From: Paraburkholderia fynbosensis
GTDB lineage: Bacteria; Pseudomonadota; Gammaproteobacteria; Burkholderiales; Burkholderiaceae
Assembly: GCF_902859935.1 (NCBI RefSeq)
Contig: NZ_CADIKI010000002.1
Span: forward strand, 434,001 to 498,000
Length of the DNA: 64,000 bases
Direction: 5' to 3'
Of this stretch, positions 34,179 to 43,741 are shown piece after piece; the first letter of the stretch is position 1, and every line of letters starts with the position of its first letter. Under the pieces are notes generated by a model. The model was given only the letters and a program-made list of their open reading frames with translations. It was not told the DNA's origin and ran no database searches. Position numbers and translations under genes: made by a program.

Positions 34179-35192
34179 TCAGAAAAGGCTCTGTCGACGC
34201 ATCAGCTCCAGCAGCGACATGTCGGACAGCGCGCGGCCGGAGCGTGGGCTTGGGAATACGAGGTCAACGTCTTTCTTCCGCTCGATCGACTCAAGCAGGC
34301 GAACGGCCGCCGGCGAAAGCGGCACGCGATGCTCTTTCTTGGCCTTCATTTTCTCGGCAGGCACCGACCAGACCTTCTTTTCCATGTCGATCTCTGACCA
34401 CTCGGCGAAGCGCGCCTCTCCGGAACGCGCCGCGGTCAATATCGTGAATTCCAGACAGCGGGCGCTCGCGCCTTCCGTCGCACGCAGCGTGACCATGAAT
34501 GCACCCATCTGCACGATCGGCAGGGCGGGGTGATTGCGTATGCGCTTCGTCTTTTTCGGCGCGGACAGCAGCTTGTCGAGGTTGCCGCGCCACGCCGCCG
34601 GATTCACGCCTTCATCGCGGAAGCCTTTCACGCGCGCCCAGTCGAGAATCGCTTCGATGCGGCCCCACAGGCGCGATGCGGTTTCCGTCTTCGTCGTCCA
34701 GATCGGCTCAAGGATCTCTGTGACGTGAGCACGCGTGACGTGTCGAACCATCATCTTGCCGATGAGAACGTATGCATATTCTTCGAGTGTGTAGGTCCAC
34801 TGGGCGCCGTGCTTCGAGTTGCGCCATTCCGGCTCTTTGGCCGTGATGAAACGCTTCGCCGCTTGCTCGAACGTCATTTCGAGTGCTTGACTCGCGCGCA
34901 GACGGCTTTTGGCCGCTTTCTTCTGCATAACCGGATCGACGCCGGGGGCGATATCCTCACGCGCGGCCAGCGCCTTCATTCGCGCTGCCGCGACACCCAT
35001 GCCGGATTCGGCGTATGCGCCCAAGTCAATTTCACGGCGCTGACCCGCGACGGCGACACGGAGCACCCATGAGCGCGCATGTTCGCTGACGACTTTGAGA
35101 TACAAGCCGGCCACGCCGCCAACGGGATGTTTTCCCGGGGTCGTCAGTCGCTTGACGGCCAGCGGCCCGAGTTCCTTGGCTTTCTTTGGTAT
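34179..35192 (-). pseudogene. P4-type integrase, broken at both ends
   Basis: The frame matches the N-terminal DUF4102 and core-binding domains of P4-type integrases. Upstream of the GTG at 35114 the same frame reads PKKAKELGPLAVKRLTTPGK, the usual start region. But the codon expected to be the initiator (35190-35192) is ATA, with a stop just beyond. The catalytic domain begins (TAARSGEARFAEWSEID carries the first Arg) and then ends abruptly at LLELMRRQSLF. The HGFR-x-R box and the tyrosine are missing, about 90-100 residues short. The gene sits next to tRNA-Ser as expected for the original integrase. Confidence 0.85.
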
Positions 35193-35236
35193 CGTTGCTC
35201 GTTATCGATCGGCGCGCCGGCAGTCCACCAACGCTA

Positions 35237-35257
35237 GTCCACCATCCAGTCCACCAT
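35237..35257. repeat. 21-bp repeat, right copy (probable integrase arm site)
   Basis: Identical to 30941-30961. An additional single GTCCACCA unit lies at 35223-35230, so three units are clustered on this side. Confidence 0.65.
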
Positions 35258-35391
35258 AAGATTTACGACTGAACGCGATGAATTGCAACGAAACCGGACG
35301 ACTACATCTGGGAGTTTTGCGCTGAGAGCCTTAGCTGGTAAGGCTTGCGCGATTGAATCGGATTGACCCGGACGGACCAAAACAAGCGTCC

Positions 35392-35481
35392 TGGCGGAGG
35401 CGGTGAGATTCGAACTCACGGAAAGATTGCTCCTTCGCCGGTTTTCAAGACCGGTGCCTTAAACCACTCGGCCACACCTCC
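35392..35481 (-). tRNA. tRNA-Ser(TGA)
   Basis: 90 bases on the minus strand. Acceptor GGAGGTG pairs with CGCCTCC (one G-T pair), the D-arm has the usual GAGTGG, the anticodon loop is CTTGAAAA with anticodon TGA, there is a long variable arm typical of Ser, the T-loop is GTTCGAATC, and CCA is encoded. It is intact despite island integration at its 3' end. Confidence 0.97.
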
Positions 35482-35536
35482 AAGCCCGAAATTGTAACCC
35501 GAAAAAACCTCGCTGCGGTGCTCAGTCGCTCGGCAG

Positions 35537-36766
35537 TCACTGCGGATCTTTCAGAAACAGCGCTTGCAGATCGTTCAGGAACGCCTGGCCGAGCGGCGTG
35601 GGCGCGATCTTCTCGTGGTCGCGTGTGATCAGCTTGCGTTTTTCGGCTTCCTGCAGCGCCGGCTCGATCGACGTCATCGACAGCCCCGTGCGCTCGATAA
35701 ACCGATGCACCGGAAACCCTTCCACCAGCCGCAGCGCATTCAGCATGAACTCGAACGGTAAATCGCGCGGCGCGACTTCGTGCTCTTCCTGCACCGCCGT
35801 GCCCGCCTTCGCCTGCTCGATGAACGTGGTCGGATGTTTGTAGCGAACCTGGCGCAGCACGCGATTCGGAAACGACAGCTTCGTATGCGCGCCGGCGCCG
35901 ATGCCGAGATAGTCGCCGAAGCGCCAGTAGTTCAGATTGTGCTTGCTCTGCCGATGCGGCTGCGCATACGCCGACACCTCATAGCGCATGTAGCCTGCGG
36001 CCGTCGTGCGTTCGTGGATCCAGTCCTGCATGTCGGCGGACGCGTCGTCGTCGGGCAACGCGGGCGGGAATTTTGCAAACAGCGTGTTCGGTTCGAGCGT
36101 CAGGTGATACAGCGACAGATGCGGCGGCGCGAACGACAGCGCCGTGTCGATATCGGCCTGGCATTCGGCGAGCGTCTGCCCTGGCAGCGCGAACATCAGA
36201 TCGAGGTTGAAGTTGTCGAACGTGGTCGCGGCGACTTCGACCGCGTGGCGCGCTTGCGCCGCGTCGTGAATCCGGCCGAGCGCCTTCAGATGCGCTTCGT
36301 TGAAACTCTGGATCCCCACCGACAGCCGGTTCACGCCGCTCGCGCGAAACTGCGCGAACTTGTCGGCCTCGAACGTGCCGGGGTTGGCTTCGAGCGTGAT
36401 CTCCGCGTCGGCGTCGAGCGGCAGCAGCGCGCGGATATCCGACAGCATCCGGTCGAGACCTGCCGCCGACAACAGGCTGGGCGTGCCCCCACCGATGAAC
36501 ACCGTATGCACCTGACGACCCCAGATCAGCGGCAGCGCCATCTCGAGGTCGGCGCGCAATGCGTCGAGGTAATCGTTCTCCGGAAACGTCTCGCCTTTCC
36601 ACTCGTGCGAGTTGAAATCGCAATACGGACACTTGCGCACGCACCACGGAAAATGCACATACAGCGCCAACGGCGGCAGCGATGTCAGCCGAATACTGCC
36701 CGGCGAGGTGAATGCCTTGATGACGCCGTTGCCGATGTCGGCGGGCGCCGGCCTGATCGGAATCAT
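35537..36766 (-). CDS. hemW: HemW, radical SAM haem chaperone
   Basis: 409 residues. The radical-SAM 4Fe-4S motif is in HFPWCVRKCPYCDFNSH; FIGGGTPSLL and NPGTFEADKF follow, then GVNRLSVGIQSF and NFNLDLMFALPGQT. The C-terminal HemW domain has LNYWRFGDYLGIGAGAH. Once annotated as oxygen-independent coproporphyrinogen oxidase, this family lacks that activity and delivers haem to membrane proteins. Its ATG overlaps the rdgB stop by four bases, so the two are translationally coupled. Confidence 0.93.
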   Translation of the reverse strand: MIPIRPAPADIGNGVIKAFTSPGSIRLTSLPPLALYVHFPWCVRKCPYCDFNSHEWKGETFPENDYLDALRADLEMALPLIWGRQVHTVFIGGGTPSLLSAAGLDRMLSDIRALLPLDADAEITLEANPGTFEADKFAQFRASGVNRLSVGIQSFNEAHLKALGRIHDAAQARHAVEVAATTFDNFNLDLMFALPGQTLAECQADIDTALSFAPPHLSLYHLTLEPNTLFAKFPPALPDDDASADMQDWIHERTTAAGYMRYEVSAYAQPHRQSKHNLNYWRFGDYLGIGAGAHTKLSFPNRVLRQVRYKHPTTFIEQAKAGTAVQEEHEVAPRDLPFEFMLNALRLVEGFPVHRFIERTGLSMTSIEPALQEAEKRKLITRDHEKIAPTPLGQAFLNDLQALFLKDPQ

Positions 36767-37410
36767 GCTTCCTCCGAGAGGCGCGCAAGCAGTTGCCGCA
36801 ACGCAATCGCACGATGGCTGCTGGCGTTTTTCACCGCGGGCTCCAACTCGGCGGCGCTCGCGTTCAACGACGGCAAAAAGAAGTACGGATCGTAGCCGAA
36901 GCCATGTTCGCCGCGCGGTGCGTCGAGAATTTCGCCATGCCAGCGGCCTTCGGCGATCAGCGGTTCGGGATCGTCCGCGTGACGCACGAGCGCGAGCACG
37001 CAGTAGTAATAGCCGCGCCGATCGGTTTCACCCTGCAACGCGGCGACGAGGCGCGCGTTATTCGCGGCGTCGCTTTTCTCGCCGCCGGCGAGCTGTGCGT
37101 AGCGCGCCGAATACACACCCGGCGCGCCGCGCAATGCGCGCACACACAGACCGGAGTCGTCGGCGAGTGCGGGCAGGCCGGTGAGCTTCGCCGCATGACG
37201 CGCCTTGGTCAGCGCGTTTTCGACGAAGGTCGGATGCGGCTCTTCCGCTTCCGGCACGTTCAGCGTGCCCTGGGCAATCAGTTCGATGCCGGCCGCGTCG
37301 AGCAGCGCCGCGAACTCGCGCAGCTTGCCCGCGTTGTTCGACGCCAGCACGACTTTCTTCAACGCCGCGCCTGATGCATGCGCGCCGTCGTCTTGACGAA
37401 CCTCATTCAC
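36763..37410 (-). CDS. rdgB: Non-canonical purine NTP pyrophosphatase (RdgB/HAM1)
   Basis: 215 residues. It hydrolyses dITP, XTP and ITP to keep them out of nucleic acids. Family motifs are [16 protein letters not shown] at the N-terminus, [40 protein letters not shown] with the catalytic Asp, and [11 protein letters not shown] followed by the SSHRAIAL base-recognition stretch. It overlaps rph by 8 bases and hemW by 4, forming the conserved rph-rdgB-hemW operon. Confidence 0.95.
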   Translation of the reverse strand: MNEVRQDDGAHASGAALKKVVLASNNAGKLREFAALLDAAGIELIAQGTLNVPEAEEPHPTFVENALTKARHAAKLTGLPALADDSGLCVRALRGAPGVYSARYAQLAGGEKSDAANNARLVAALQGETDRRGYYYCVLALVRHADDPEPLIAEGRWHGEILDAPRGEHGFGYDPYFFLPSLNASAAELEPAVKNASSHRAIALRQLLARLSEEA

Positions 37411-38143
37411 TCTTTTGCTCCAGCGCTTCTTTCTGCCTCGCGATCAGCGTGTTGATGCCGTCGCTCGCCAGGTCCAGCAGCGCGTTCATTTCGTCGCGCG
37501 AGAACGGCACGCCCTCGGCGGTGCCCTGAATTTCGACGAAGCCGCCTGCGCCCGTCATCACCACGTTCATGTCGGTGTCGCACTGCGAGTCTTCGTCGTA
37601 GTCGAGGTCGAGCACCGGCAGCCCGTCGTACACGCCGACCGAGATGGCCGCGACGTAATCGGTGATCGGTGAGCTTTCGATGCGGCCCGTGGTCAGCAGT
37701 TTCGCCACCGCGTCATGCGCGGCCACAAACGCGCCGGTGATGCTGGCCGTGCGCGTGCCGCCGTCGGCCTGGATCACGTCGCAATCGATGTGCAGCGTAC
37801 GCGCGCCGAGCTTCTCGAGATCGAACACCGAGCGCAGCGCGCGGCCGATCAGCCGCTGGATTTCCTGGGTGCGCCCGGTCTGCTTGCCGCGCGCCGCTTC
37901 GCGGTCGCTGCGGGTATGGGTGGCGCGCGGCAGCATGCCGTATTCGGCGGTGAGCCAGCCCTGGCCGCGGTCGCGCAGGAACGACGGCACGCTCTCGGCG
38001 ATGCTCGCGGTGCAGATCACTTTTGTGTCCCCGAACTCGACCAGCACCGAGCCCTCCGCGTGCTTCGTGTAGTGGCGCGTGATGCGCACGTCGCGCAGCT
38101 GATTGGCCTGGCGGCCGCTGGGGCGTTGGGTGTCGTTGGTCAT
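37403..38143 (-). CDS. rph: Ribonuclease PH
   Basis: 246 residues, full length. A phosphorolytic 3' exoribonuclease that trims tRNA precursors. Seen: [51 protein letters not shown] (phosphate-binding Arg region), [19 protein letters not shown], and the C-terminal [16 protein letters not shown] metal-binding acids. It is the first gene of the rph-rdgB-hemW operon and is transcribed away from yicC, with a tandem-repeat region between. Confidence 0.96.
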   Translation of the reverse strand: MTNDTQRPSGRQANQLRDVRITRHYTKHAEGSVLVEFGDTKVICTASIAESVPSFLRDRGQGWLTAEYGMLPRATHTRSDREAARGKQTGRTQEIQRLIGRALRSVFDLEKLGARTLHIDCDVIQADGGTRTASITGAFVAAHDAVAKLLTTGRIESSPITDYVAAISVGVYDGLPVLDLDYDEDSQCDTDMNVVMTGAGGFVEIQGTAEGVPFSRDEMNALLDLASDGINTLIARQKEALEQKSE

Positions 38144-38250
38144 GTCGGGATCGGTCAGGAAGAAATGCAGAGGGAAACCGCGATTTTACAGCCGATCGAC
38201 GGGCGCGGTGGGCCGCGCCGAATGGTGCATCGGTAAAGTCGAGTCACTGC

Positions 38251-38322
38251 GCGGGCCACTAAGCGGGTCACTGAGCGGACCACTTAGCGGACCACTGAGC
38301 GGACCACTGAGCGGACCACTGA
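38251..38322. repeat. 12-bp tandem repeat, six copies, between rph and yicC
   Basis: Units of GCGGACCACTGA run end to end six times. The first two are degenerate (GCGGGCCACTAA, GCGGGTCACTGA) and the rest nearly identical. The array lies in the 326-base divergent promoter region between rph and yicC, so copy-number changes could alter promoter spacing on either side. Confidence 0.9.
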
Positions 38323-38469
38323 GCGCTCGCCCGCACGCACGCTCGCTCGCGGGGGAGGTCGCCGCCAAAAATGGGATAATGCCGGTTCTCCGTCCCGCGT
38401 CTCGTACACGCCGGGCGATCTGCCTCTCAGGCCTGCGTCGAACGCATGGCCGCAATCGCGAGAAATACG

Positions 38470-39393
38470 ATGATCTACAGCATGACTGGCTATGCGAGCG
38501 CCACGCGCGAACTCGTCGCGGCCTCGGGCACAGGCGGCGTGAGCGTGTCGGTCGAACTGCGCACGGTGAACTCGCGCTTTCTCGATCTGAATTTCCGCAT
38601 GCCGGAAGACGTGCGCGTCTGCGAGCCGACGCTGCGTGAAATGCTGATGAACAAGCTGTCGCGCGGCAAGGTGGATATCCGCATCAACCTGCAACGCAGC
38701 GAACAGTCGGCGAACGCGGGCGCGATCAATCGCGACGCGCTCACGCAGCTGGCACTGCTCGAACGCACGGTGCTCTCGACATTCCCGGAAGCGGGCCGCC
38801 TGCGCACCGGCGAGATTCTGCGCTGGCCGGGCGTGCTGGCCGAAAGCGGCGTGGCGCCGGAAGTGCTGCGCGACGCGGTGCTCGCGTGCGGCAAGCAGGC
38901 GATCACCGACCTGATCGACGTGCGGGCTCGCGAAGGCGCGCAACTCGCGACGATGCTGCTCGCCAACGTCACCGAAATGGAAACGATCGTCACGAAGATC
39001 ACGCCGCTCGTGCCGGAACTGATTACGAGGCACCAGCAGAAGATCGTCGAACGGTTGCAGGAGGCGCTCGGCATCGCCGCGCCGGACACGGCCGCGACGA
39101 TCGTTTCGCGCGAAGAGATCAACGAGCGGATTCGCCAGGAAGTGACGATGTACGGCATCCGTATCGACATCGCCGAAGAACTGTCGCGCCTCACGGCTCA
39201 CCTGAACGAAACGCGTCACGTGATCGAGAAGGGCGGGAAGGTCGGCAAGCGGCTCGACTTCATGATGCAGGAGCTGAACCGCGAGGCGAACACGCTCGGC
39301 TCGAAGGCGGCCGCGAAGGAACTCGCGGATTCGTCGATGACCCTGAAGCTGCTCATCGAACAGATGCGTGAGCAAGTACAGAATCTGGAATAA
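38470..39393 (+). CDS. yicC: YicC family endoribonuclease-like protein
   Basis: 307 residues from ATG 38470 ([10 protein letters not shown], the family's usual start). YicC proteins are linked to stationary-phase survival and RNA turnover. N-terminal domain with [19 protein letters not shown] and [14 protein letters not shown]-terminal DUF1732 region with [23 protein letters not shown] and [21 protein letters not shown]. It is 17 bases upstream of gmk, the conserved order in proteobacteria. Confidence 0.92.
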   Translation: MIYSMTGYASATRELVAASGTGGVSVSVELRTVNSRFLDLNFRMPEDVRVCEPTLREMLMNKLSRGKVDIRINLQRSEQSANAGAINRDALTQLALLERTVLSTFPEAGRLRTGEILRWPGVLAESGVAPEVLRDAVLACGKQAITDLIDVRAREGAQLATMLLANVTEMETIVTKITPLVPELITRHQQKIVERLQEALGIAAPDTAATIVSREEINERIRQEVTMYGIRIDIAEELSRLTAHLNETRHVIEKGGKVGKRLDFMMQELNREANTLGSKAAAKELADSSMTLKLLIEQMREQVQNLE

Positions 39394-39410
39394 AGCTGGA
39401 CACCACCAAC

Positions 39411-40094
39411 ATGATCGATCACCACACACGCGAAAGCGGCGCACCGCGCAATCCGTACGCCGGCGCTTATCCCGGCAATCTGTTCATGGTCGTCGCGCCT
39501 TCGGGCGCGGGCAAGTCGACGCTCGTGAACGCGTTGCTCGCCGGCGACGACGCGATCCGCCTGTCGATCTCGTACACGACGCGCCCGCCGCGTCCGAAGG
39601 AGCAGGACGGCGAACACTATCACTTCACCAGCGTCGACGACTTCATGAAGCGTCACGACGAGGGCGAGTTTCTCGAAAGCGCGGAAGTGCACGGCAACTA
39701 CTACGGCACGTCGCGCGTGTGGATCGAGGAACAGATGAGGAGCGGCCACGACGTATTGCTCGAAATCGACTGGCAGGGCGCACAGCAGGTGAAGAAGCAG
39801 TTTCACAACGCGGTCGAAATTTTCATCCTGCCGCCGTCGCTCGACGCGCTCGAAGAGCGTCTGAAAAAGCGCGGCCAGGACGAGCCGAACGTGATCACGC
39901 GCCGCCTGCTGGCAGCCGGCAGCGAGATGGCGCACGCGGCCGAAGCGGAGTACGTCGTAATCAACGAGAACTTCGATCGTGCATTGAGCGAACTGCAGTG
40001 CCTCGTCGCCGCCACGCGTTCGCGCTTCGCCTCGCAGTACGCGCGTCACACGCAGCTTTTCGTGCAGCTCGGCATTCACCTGCCGCACGCTTGA
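39411..40094 (+). CDS. gmk: Guanylate kinase
   Basis: 227 residues with an ~18-residue N-terminal extension. It phosphorylates GMP to GDP. The P-loop is [18 protein letters not shown]; the GMP-binding [18 protein letters not shown] follows, then [16 protein letters not shown] and [16 protein letters not shown]. The lid/C-terminal part contains [14 protein letters not shown]. It lies between yicC and rpoZ. Confidence 0.96.
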   Translation: MIDHHTRESGAPRNPYAGAYPGNLFMVVAPSGAGKSTLVNALLAGDDAIRLSISYTTRPPRPKEQDGEHYHFTSVDDFMKRHDEGEFLESAEVHGNYYGTSRVWIEEQMRSGHDVLLEIDWQGAQQVKKQFHNAVEIFILPPSLDALEERLKKRGQDEPNVITRRLLAAGSEMAHAAEAEYVVINENFDRALSELQCLVAATRSRFASQYARHTQLFVQLGIHLPHA

Positions 40095-40154
40095 GCGCGG
40101 CGTTGTGCCGAGCACATAAGGTAGAATAAGCAACATACTGAGAAGGAACCCAAC

Positions 40155-40358
40155 ATGGCCCGCATTACCGTCGAAGACTGCCTCAAACAGATCCCGAACC
40201 GTTTCGAACTCGCGCTTGCCGCAACCTATCGCGCGCGTCAGCTCGCTCAAGGCCACACGCCGAAGATCGAAAGCCGCGACAAGCCCACCGTCGTCGCGCT
40301 GCGCGAAATCGCATCCGGCCAGGTCGGCGTCGAAATGCTGAAGAAGGTGCCGGTTTAA
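40155..40358 (+). CDS. rpoZ: RNA polymerase omega subunit
   Basis: 67 residues. [33 protein letters not shown] is the conserved N-terminus that docks on beta', and [16 protein letters not shown] follows. AGAAGGA lies just before the ATG. It sits between gmk and spoT, the usual gmk-rpoZ-spoT order; omega also forms part of the ppGpp site, so the pairing with spoT is functionally sensible. Confidence 0.97.
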   Translation: MARITVEDCLKQIPNRFELALAATYRARQLAQGHTPKIESRDKPTVVALREIASGQVGVEMLKKVPV

Positions 40359-40458
40359 GGCGCAGTGTTCCGTTTTCGATTGCCACGTATTTGCCACACC
40401 CAGTTGCATCACTAACGTACAGACCGGCGTCCAACCCTAACCCGCTACGGAGGCGACC

Positions 40459-42813
40459 ATGAGTGCTACCCCGCCCGCCGCCACGGAAGCGGACCACGAC
40501 GCCGACTCACCCTCGTCTGCACGGAAGTACATCGACGCGGTCCTGGAACAATCGTTCCGCCATCTGTTCGGACCCACCGCCACGCCGGAGCAACCGCGCC
40601 GGCATGACGTCGTCTCCATCGCCAAACTGACGTCCGTGTTGTCCGGCTATCTGCAGCCGGAAGAGATCAAGGACATCAAGGCGGCGTTCCATTTCAGCGA
40701 CGAAGCCCACCTCGGCCAGTACCGCCAGAGTGGCGAGCCTTACATCACGCATCCTGTCGCCGTCGCGGAAATGTGCGCCGGCTGGAATCTCGACGCCCAG
40801 TCGATCATGGCGGCGCTGCTGCACGACGTGATGGAAGACCAGGGCGTGACCAAGGCCGAACTCGCCGAGCGCTTCGGTGCGAAGGTCGCGGAACTGGTCG
40901 ACGGCCTGTCGAAGCTGGACAAGATGGAGTTTCGCAATCGCGAAGAAGCGCAGGCGGAAAACTTCCGCAAGATGCTGCTCGCGATGGCGCGCGACGTCCG
41001 CGTGATTCTGGTGAAGCTCGCCGACCGGCTGCACAACATGCGCACGCTCGGCGCGGTGCCGCCGGAAAAGCGCCGCCGCGTGGCCCGCGAGACGCTGGAT
41101 ATCTACGCGCCCATCGCCCACCGCCTGGGCCTGAACAACACCTATCGCGAACTGCAGGATCTCAGCTTCGCCAACTTCAATCCGCATCGGTACGCCACGC
41201 TCGAAAAAGCCGTCAAGGCGGCGCGCGGCAACCGGCGCGAGGTGGTGGGCAAGATTCTGGAGTCGGTGCAGCGCGCCATCGCCGACGCGAAGATCGACGC
41301 CGAAGTCACCGGCCGCGAGAAAACCATCTTCAGTATCTACAAGAAGATGCGCGACAAGCAGTTGTCGTTCTCGCAGGTGCTCGACGTGTACGGCTTCCGT
41401 GTGGTGGTCGAAAGCGCGCTGGAGTGCTACACCTGCATCGGCGCGCTGCATGCCTTGTATAAGCCCGTGCCGGGCAAGTTCAAGGACTACATCGCGATCC
41501 CCAAGGTGAACGGCTATCAGTCGTTGCATACCACGCTGGTCGGCCCGTTCGGCGCGCCGATCGAGTTCCAGGTGCGCACGCGCAAGATGCACGAGATCGC
41601 CGAAGCGGGCGTGGCCGCGCACTGGCTGTACAAGAACGGCAGCGCGGATCTGAACGATGTGCAGAAACGCGCGCACCAGTGGCTGAAGTCGCTGCTCGAC
41701 ATTCAGAGCGAAGCGGGCGATTCGAGCGAGTTCCTCGAGCACGTCAAGATCGACCTGTTCCCGGACGCAGTTTATGTGTTCACGCCGAAGTCGAAGATCA
41801 TGGCGCTGCCGCGCGGCGCCACCGCGCTCGATTTCGCGTATTCGATCCACAGCGACCTGGGCAACCAATGCGTCGCGGTGAAGATCAACAATGAACTGCT
41901 GCCCTTGCGCACCGAGTTGAAGAGCGGCGATATCGTCGAAGTGATCACGGCGCCGTACTCGAAGCCGAATCCGGCATGGCTCGGTTTCGTGCGCAGCGGC
42001 AAGGCGCGTTCGGCCATTCGCCACTATCTGAAGACGATGCGGCTGAACGAGTCCGTGCAACTCGGCGAGCGTTTGGTCGACCAGGCGCTGAAGGGCTACG
42101 GACTCGCGCTGTCGGATGTGACGCCGGAAGCGTGGGAAAAACTCGTGCAGTGGACGGGCAACAAGAACCGTCAGGAAATTTTCGCGGACATCGGTCTCGG
42201 CCGGCGTGTCGCGGCGGTGATGGCCAAGCGCATCGAAGTGCTGATGAGCGGGCGCGACGCCGACGACGACGGCTCGCGCTCGGGGTCCACGCCGCATGCG
42301 CCGCCAGTGGTCATCACGGGCACCGAGGGCATGTCGGTGCAGTTGTCCGCCTGCTGTCGTCCGATTCCGGGCGACGACATCATGGGCTATATCGGCATCG
42401 GTCTTGGCATGGCCATCCACACCACCGACTGCCGCGTCGCGCAGCGCATCCACAAGCGCGATCCGGGCCGCTGGATCGACGTCGCGTGGGCGCCGCAGCC
42501 GGGCCGCCTGTTCGACGTCGCCGTGAAGGTGCTGGTCAAGAACACCAAGGGCGTGTTTGCCCGCGTGGCGGCCGACATCACGTCGGCGGATGCGAACATC
42601 GTCCATATCGCGATGGACGAAGATCTTTCGCAGGAATCCACGGTGCTGCGCTTCGTCATTCAGGTCAGCGATCGCGTTCATCTGGCCAACGTGATGCGCC
42701 GCGTGCGTACGAACCCGGACGTCATGCGCATTGCGCGTGAACGGCCGAGCGAAGAAGGGCATCACCGTCACGAAGGCGGCATGCGAATCGATCGCGAGCG
42801 CGCGGACTACTGA
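40459..42813 (+). CDS. spoT: Bifunctional (p)ppGpp synthetase/hydrolase SpoT
   Basis: 784 residues. The N-terminal HD hydrolase is complete: YITHPVAVAEMCAGW, AALLHDVMEDQGVT (HD pair), KLADRLHNMRTLG. The synthetase has YSIYKKMRDK-like FSIYKKMRDKQLSF, VYGFRVVVESALECY and YIAIPKVNGYQSLHTTL. The TGS domain follows (VFTPKSKIMALPRGATALDFAYSIHSD in sequence), then a C-terminal ACT domain after the CCRPIPGDDIMGYI motif. Both activities look intact. GGAGG lies upstream of the ATG. It is transcribed with rpoZ. Confidence 0.96.
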   Translation: MSATPPAATEADHDADSPSSARKYIDAVLEQSFRHLFGPTATPEQPRRHDVVSIAKLTSVLSGYLQPEEIKDIKAAFHFSDEAHLGQYRQSGEPYITHPVAVAEMCAGWNLDAQSIMAALLHDVMEDQGVTKAELAERFGAKVAELVDGLSKLDKMEFRNREEAQAENFRKMLLAMARDVRVILVKLADRLHNMRTLGAVPPEKRRRVARETLDIYAPIAHRLGLNNTYRELQDLSFANFNPHRYATLEKAVKAARGNRREVVGKILESVQRAIADAKIDAEVTGREKTIFSIYKKMRDKQLSFSQVLDVYGFRVVVESALECYTCIGALHALYKPVPGKFKDYIAIPKVNGYQSLHTTLVGPFGAPIEFQVRTRKMHEIAEAGVAAHWLYKNGSADLNDVQKRAHQWLKSLLDIQSEAGDSSEFLEHVKIDLFPDAVYVFTPKSKIMALPRGATALDFAYSIHSDLGNQCVAVKINNELLPLRTELKSGDIVEVITAPYSKPNPAWLGFVRSGKARSAIRHYLKTMRLNESVQLGERLVDQALKGYGLALSDVTPEAWEKLVQWTGNKNRQEIFADIGLGRRVAAVMAKRIEVLMSGRDADDDGSRSGSTPHAPPVVITGTEGMSVQLSACCRPIPGDDIMGYIGIGLGMAIHTTDCRVAQRIHKRDPGRWIDVAWAPQPGRLFDVAVKVLVKNTKGVFARVAADITSADANIVHIAMDEDLSQESTVLRFVIQVSDRVHLANVMRRVRTNPDVMRIARERPSEEGHHRHEGGMRIDRERADY

Positions 42814-42931
42814 GCGCGGTTTTGCGCCGCTGGTTCGCCTTGGCGTACTCAGCGGGCGCCAGATGTTCTCTGCTCTTATCTGAACGTGCCGGCTACCGGC
42901 AAGTCTCACCTGAAACTCTGGGAGAACGCTG

Positions 42932-43420
42932 ATGAAAGTAGCCGAGCTCAACGGCGTGGCGCTCGATTATTGGGTGGCCCGCAGCCTGCACGACTTCGTG
43001 CGCGAAATCTATTTTACCGACAGCGGCGAAACCGTTTCGATTCGCGGCAATGACCGCGGCCGTCCATGGGACGGGCGCTTCACGCCATCCACATCGTGGG
43101 AGGCGGCCGCGGCGGTCCTCGAGCGTGCGCAGCGGCTCGAAGTCAGTGAGCGGACCGATGGCGGCGCGGCGCACTGTGTCGCGGAGTTTCACGGCGGGCA
43201 GCGGGCCGTCGAAGGGCGGGGCGATTCATTGCGGGTGGCGTTGCTGCGAGCGTTCGTCGCAAGCCGTTTCGGCGATAGCGTGGACGAAGTGCTGCGCGAG
43301 CCGCAAGCGCTGACCGGCGACCGGGTTCGGCCGATCGGCGAGCGCACGTCCGGGGATGTTGTCGAGGATGTGCCGAGCCCGGATGGGCGAATTGGAGATA
43401 TCCAGTCGCCGCCGCGGTAA
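42932..43420 (+). CDS. NinX/DUF2591-like protein
   Basis: 162 residues. The first ~95 residues match the phage NinX (DUF2591) pattern: MKVAELNGVALDYWVARSL at the N-terminus, then FTPSTSWEAAAAVLER and a C-terminal core with a strand-turn motif before LRVALLRAFVASRFGD. The remaining ~45 residues are variable, acidic and Pro/Gly-rich. NinX belongs to lambdoid-phage nin regions; its role is unknown. Here a single copy stands between spoT and two tRNA genes, with GGGAG upstream of the ATG, so it may be a domesticated phage gene. Confidence 0.75.
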   Translation: MKVAELNGVALDYWVARSLHDFVREIYFTDSGETVSIRGNDRGRPWDGRFTPSTSWEAAAAVLERAQRLEVSERTDGGAAHCVAEFHGGQRAVEGRGDSLRVALLRAFVASRFGDSVDEVLREPQALTGDRVRPIGERTSGDVVEDVPSPDGRIGDIQSPPR

Positions 43421-43478
43421 CCTGAGGGTGATGCGAGCAGAGTGCCCGAGCGCTTGCGCAAAAGCACGAGACAAAAAC

Positions 43479-43505
43479 AAAGGGCCTTCCGAATAGAAGG
43501 CCCTT
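43479..43505 (-). terminator. Intrinsic terminator after the tRNA-Arg pair
   Basis: AAGGGCCTTC pairs with GAAGGCCCTT around a six-base loop. On the minus strand it is followed by TTGTTTTTGT, so it ends the tRNA-Arg transcript. Confidence 0.8.
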
Positions 43506-43511
43506 CATAGG

Positions 43512-43588
43512 TGGTGCGGCTGGCAGGATTCGAACCCACGACCCCTTGGTTCGTAGCCAAGTACTCTATCCAACTGAGCTACAGCCGC
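43512..43588 (-). tRNA. tRNA-Arg(ACG), copy 1
   Basis: 77 bases on the minus strand. Acceptor GCGGCTG with CAGCCGC, D-loop AGTTGGAT, anticodon stem-loop TTGGCT-ACG-AACCAA, T-arm GTGGGTTCGAATCC and encoded CCA. The sequence matches the second copy upstream. Confidence 0.97.
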
Positions 43589-43664
43589 ACGCTTAAACCG
43601 GTGATGCTTGCTGCAATGAAACTGGGTGAAACTGAGGACTTCCGGCAGGAAACCCTCGAATAGT

Positions 43665-43741
43665 TGGTGCGGCTGGCAGGATTCGAACCCACGACCCCTT
43701 GGTTCGTAGCCAAGTACTCTATCCAACTGAGCTACAGCCGC
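43665..43741 (-). tRNA. tRNA-Arg(ACG), copy 2
   Basis: 77 bases, identical in sequence to the copy at 43512-43588 and transcribed first. The 76-base spacer between them is unrelated. Two tandem copies fit high demand for Arg CGN codons. Confidence 0.97.

Larger units (their letters stand above)
30877..35405. mobile_element. Island remnant integrated in tRNA-Ser(TGA)
   Basis: The 14-base sequence TGGCGGAGGCGGTG at the 3' end of tRNA-Ser (35392-35405) is repeated at 30877-30890, as expected for attL/attR of a tRNA-integrated element. Just inside each end lies the same 21-bp sequence made of GTCCACCA units (30941-30961 and 35237-35257). Within are a broken P4-type integrase next to the tRNA, a lipoprotein, a hypothetical gene and a toxin/immunity-like pair. 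Because the integrase lacks its catalytic end, the element is probably stuck unless a helper acts in trans. Confidence 0.8.

Noticed and set aside
38251..38322. CRISPR array
   Set aside because: Units are only 12 bases and directly adjoining, with no spacers and no cas genes.
40507..42951. 814-codon frame opposite spoT
   Set aside because: Antisense to an intact spoT with all domains; Arg/His/Ala-rich product typical of shadow frames.
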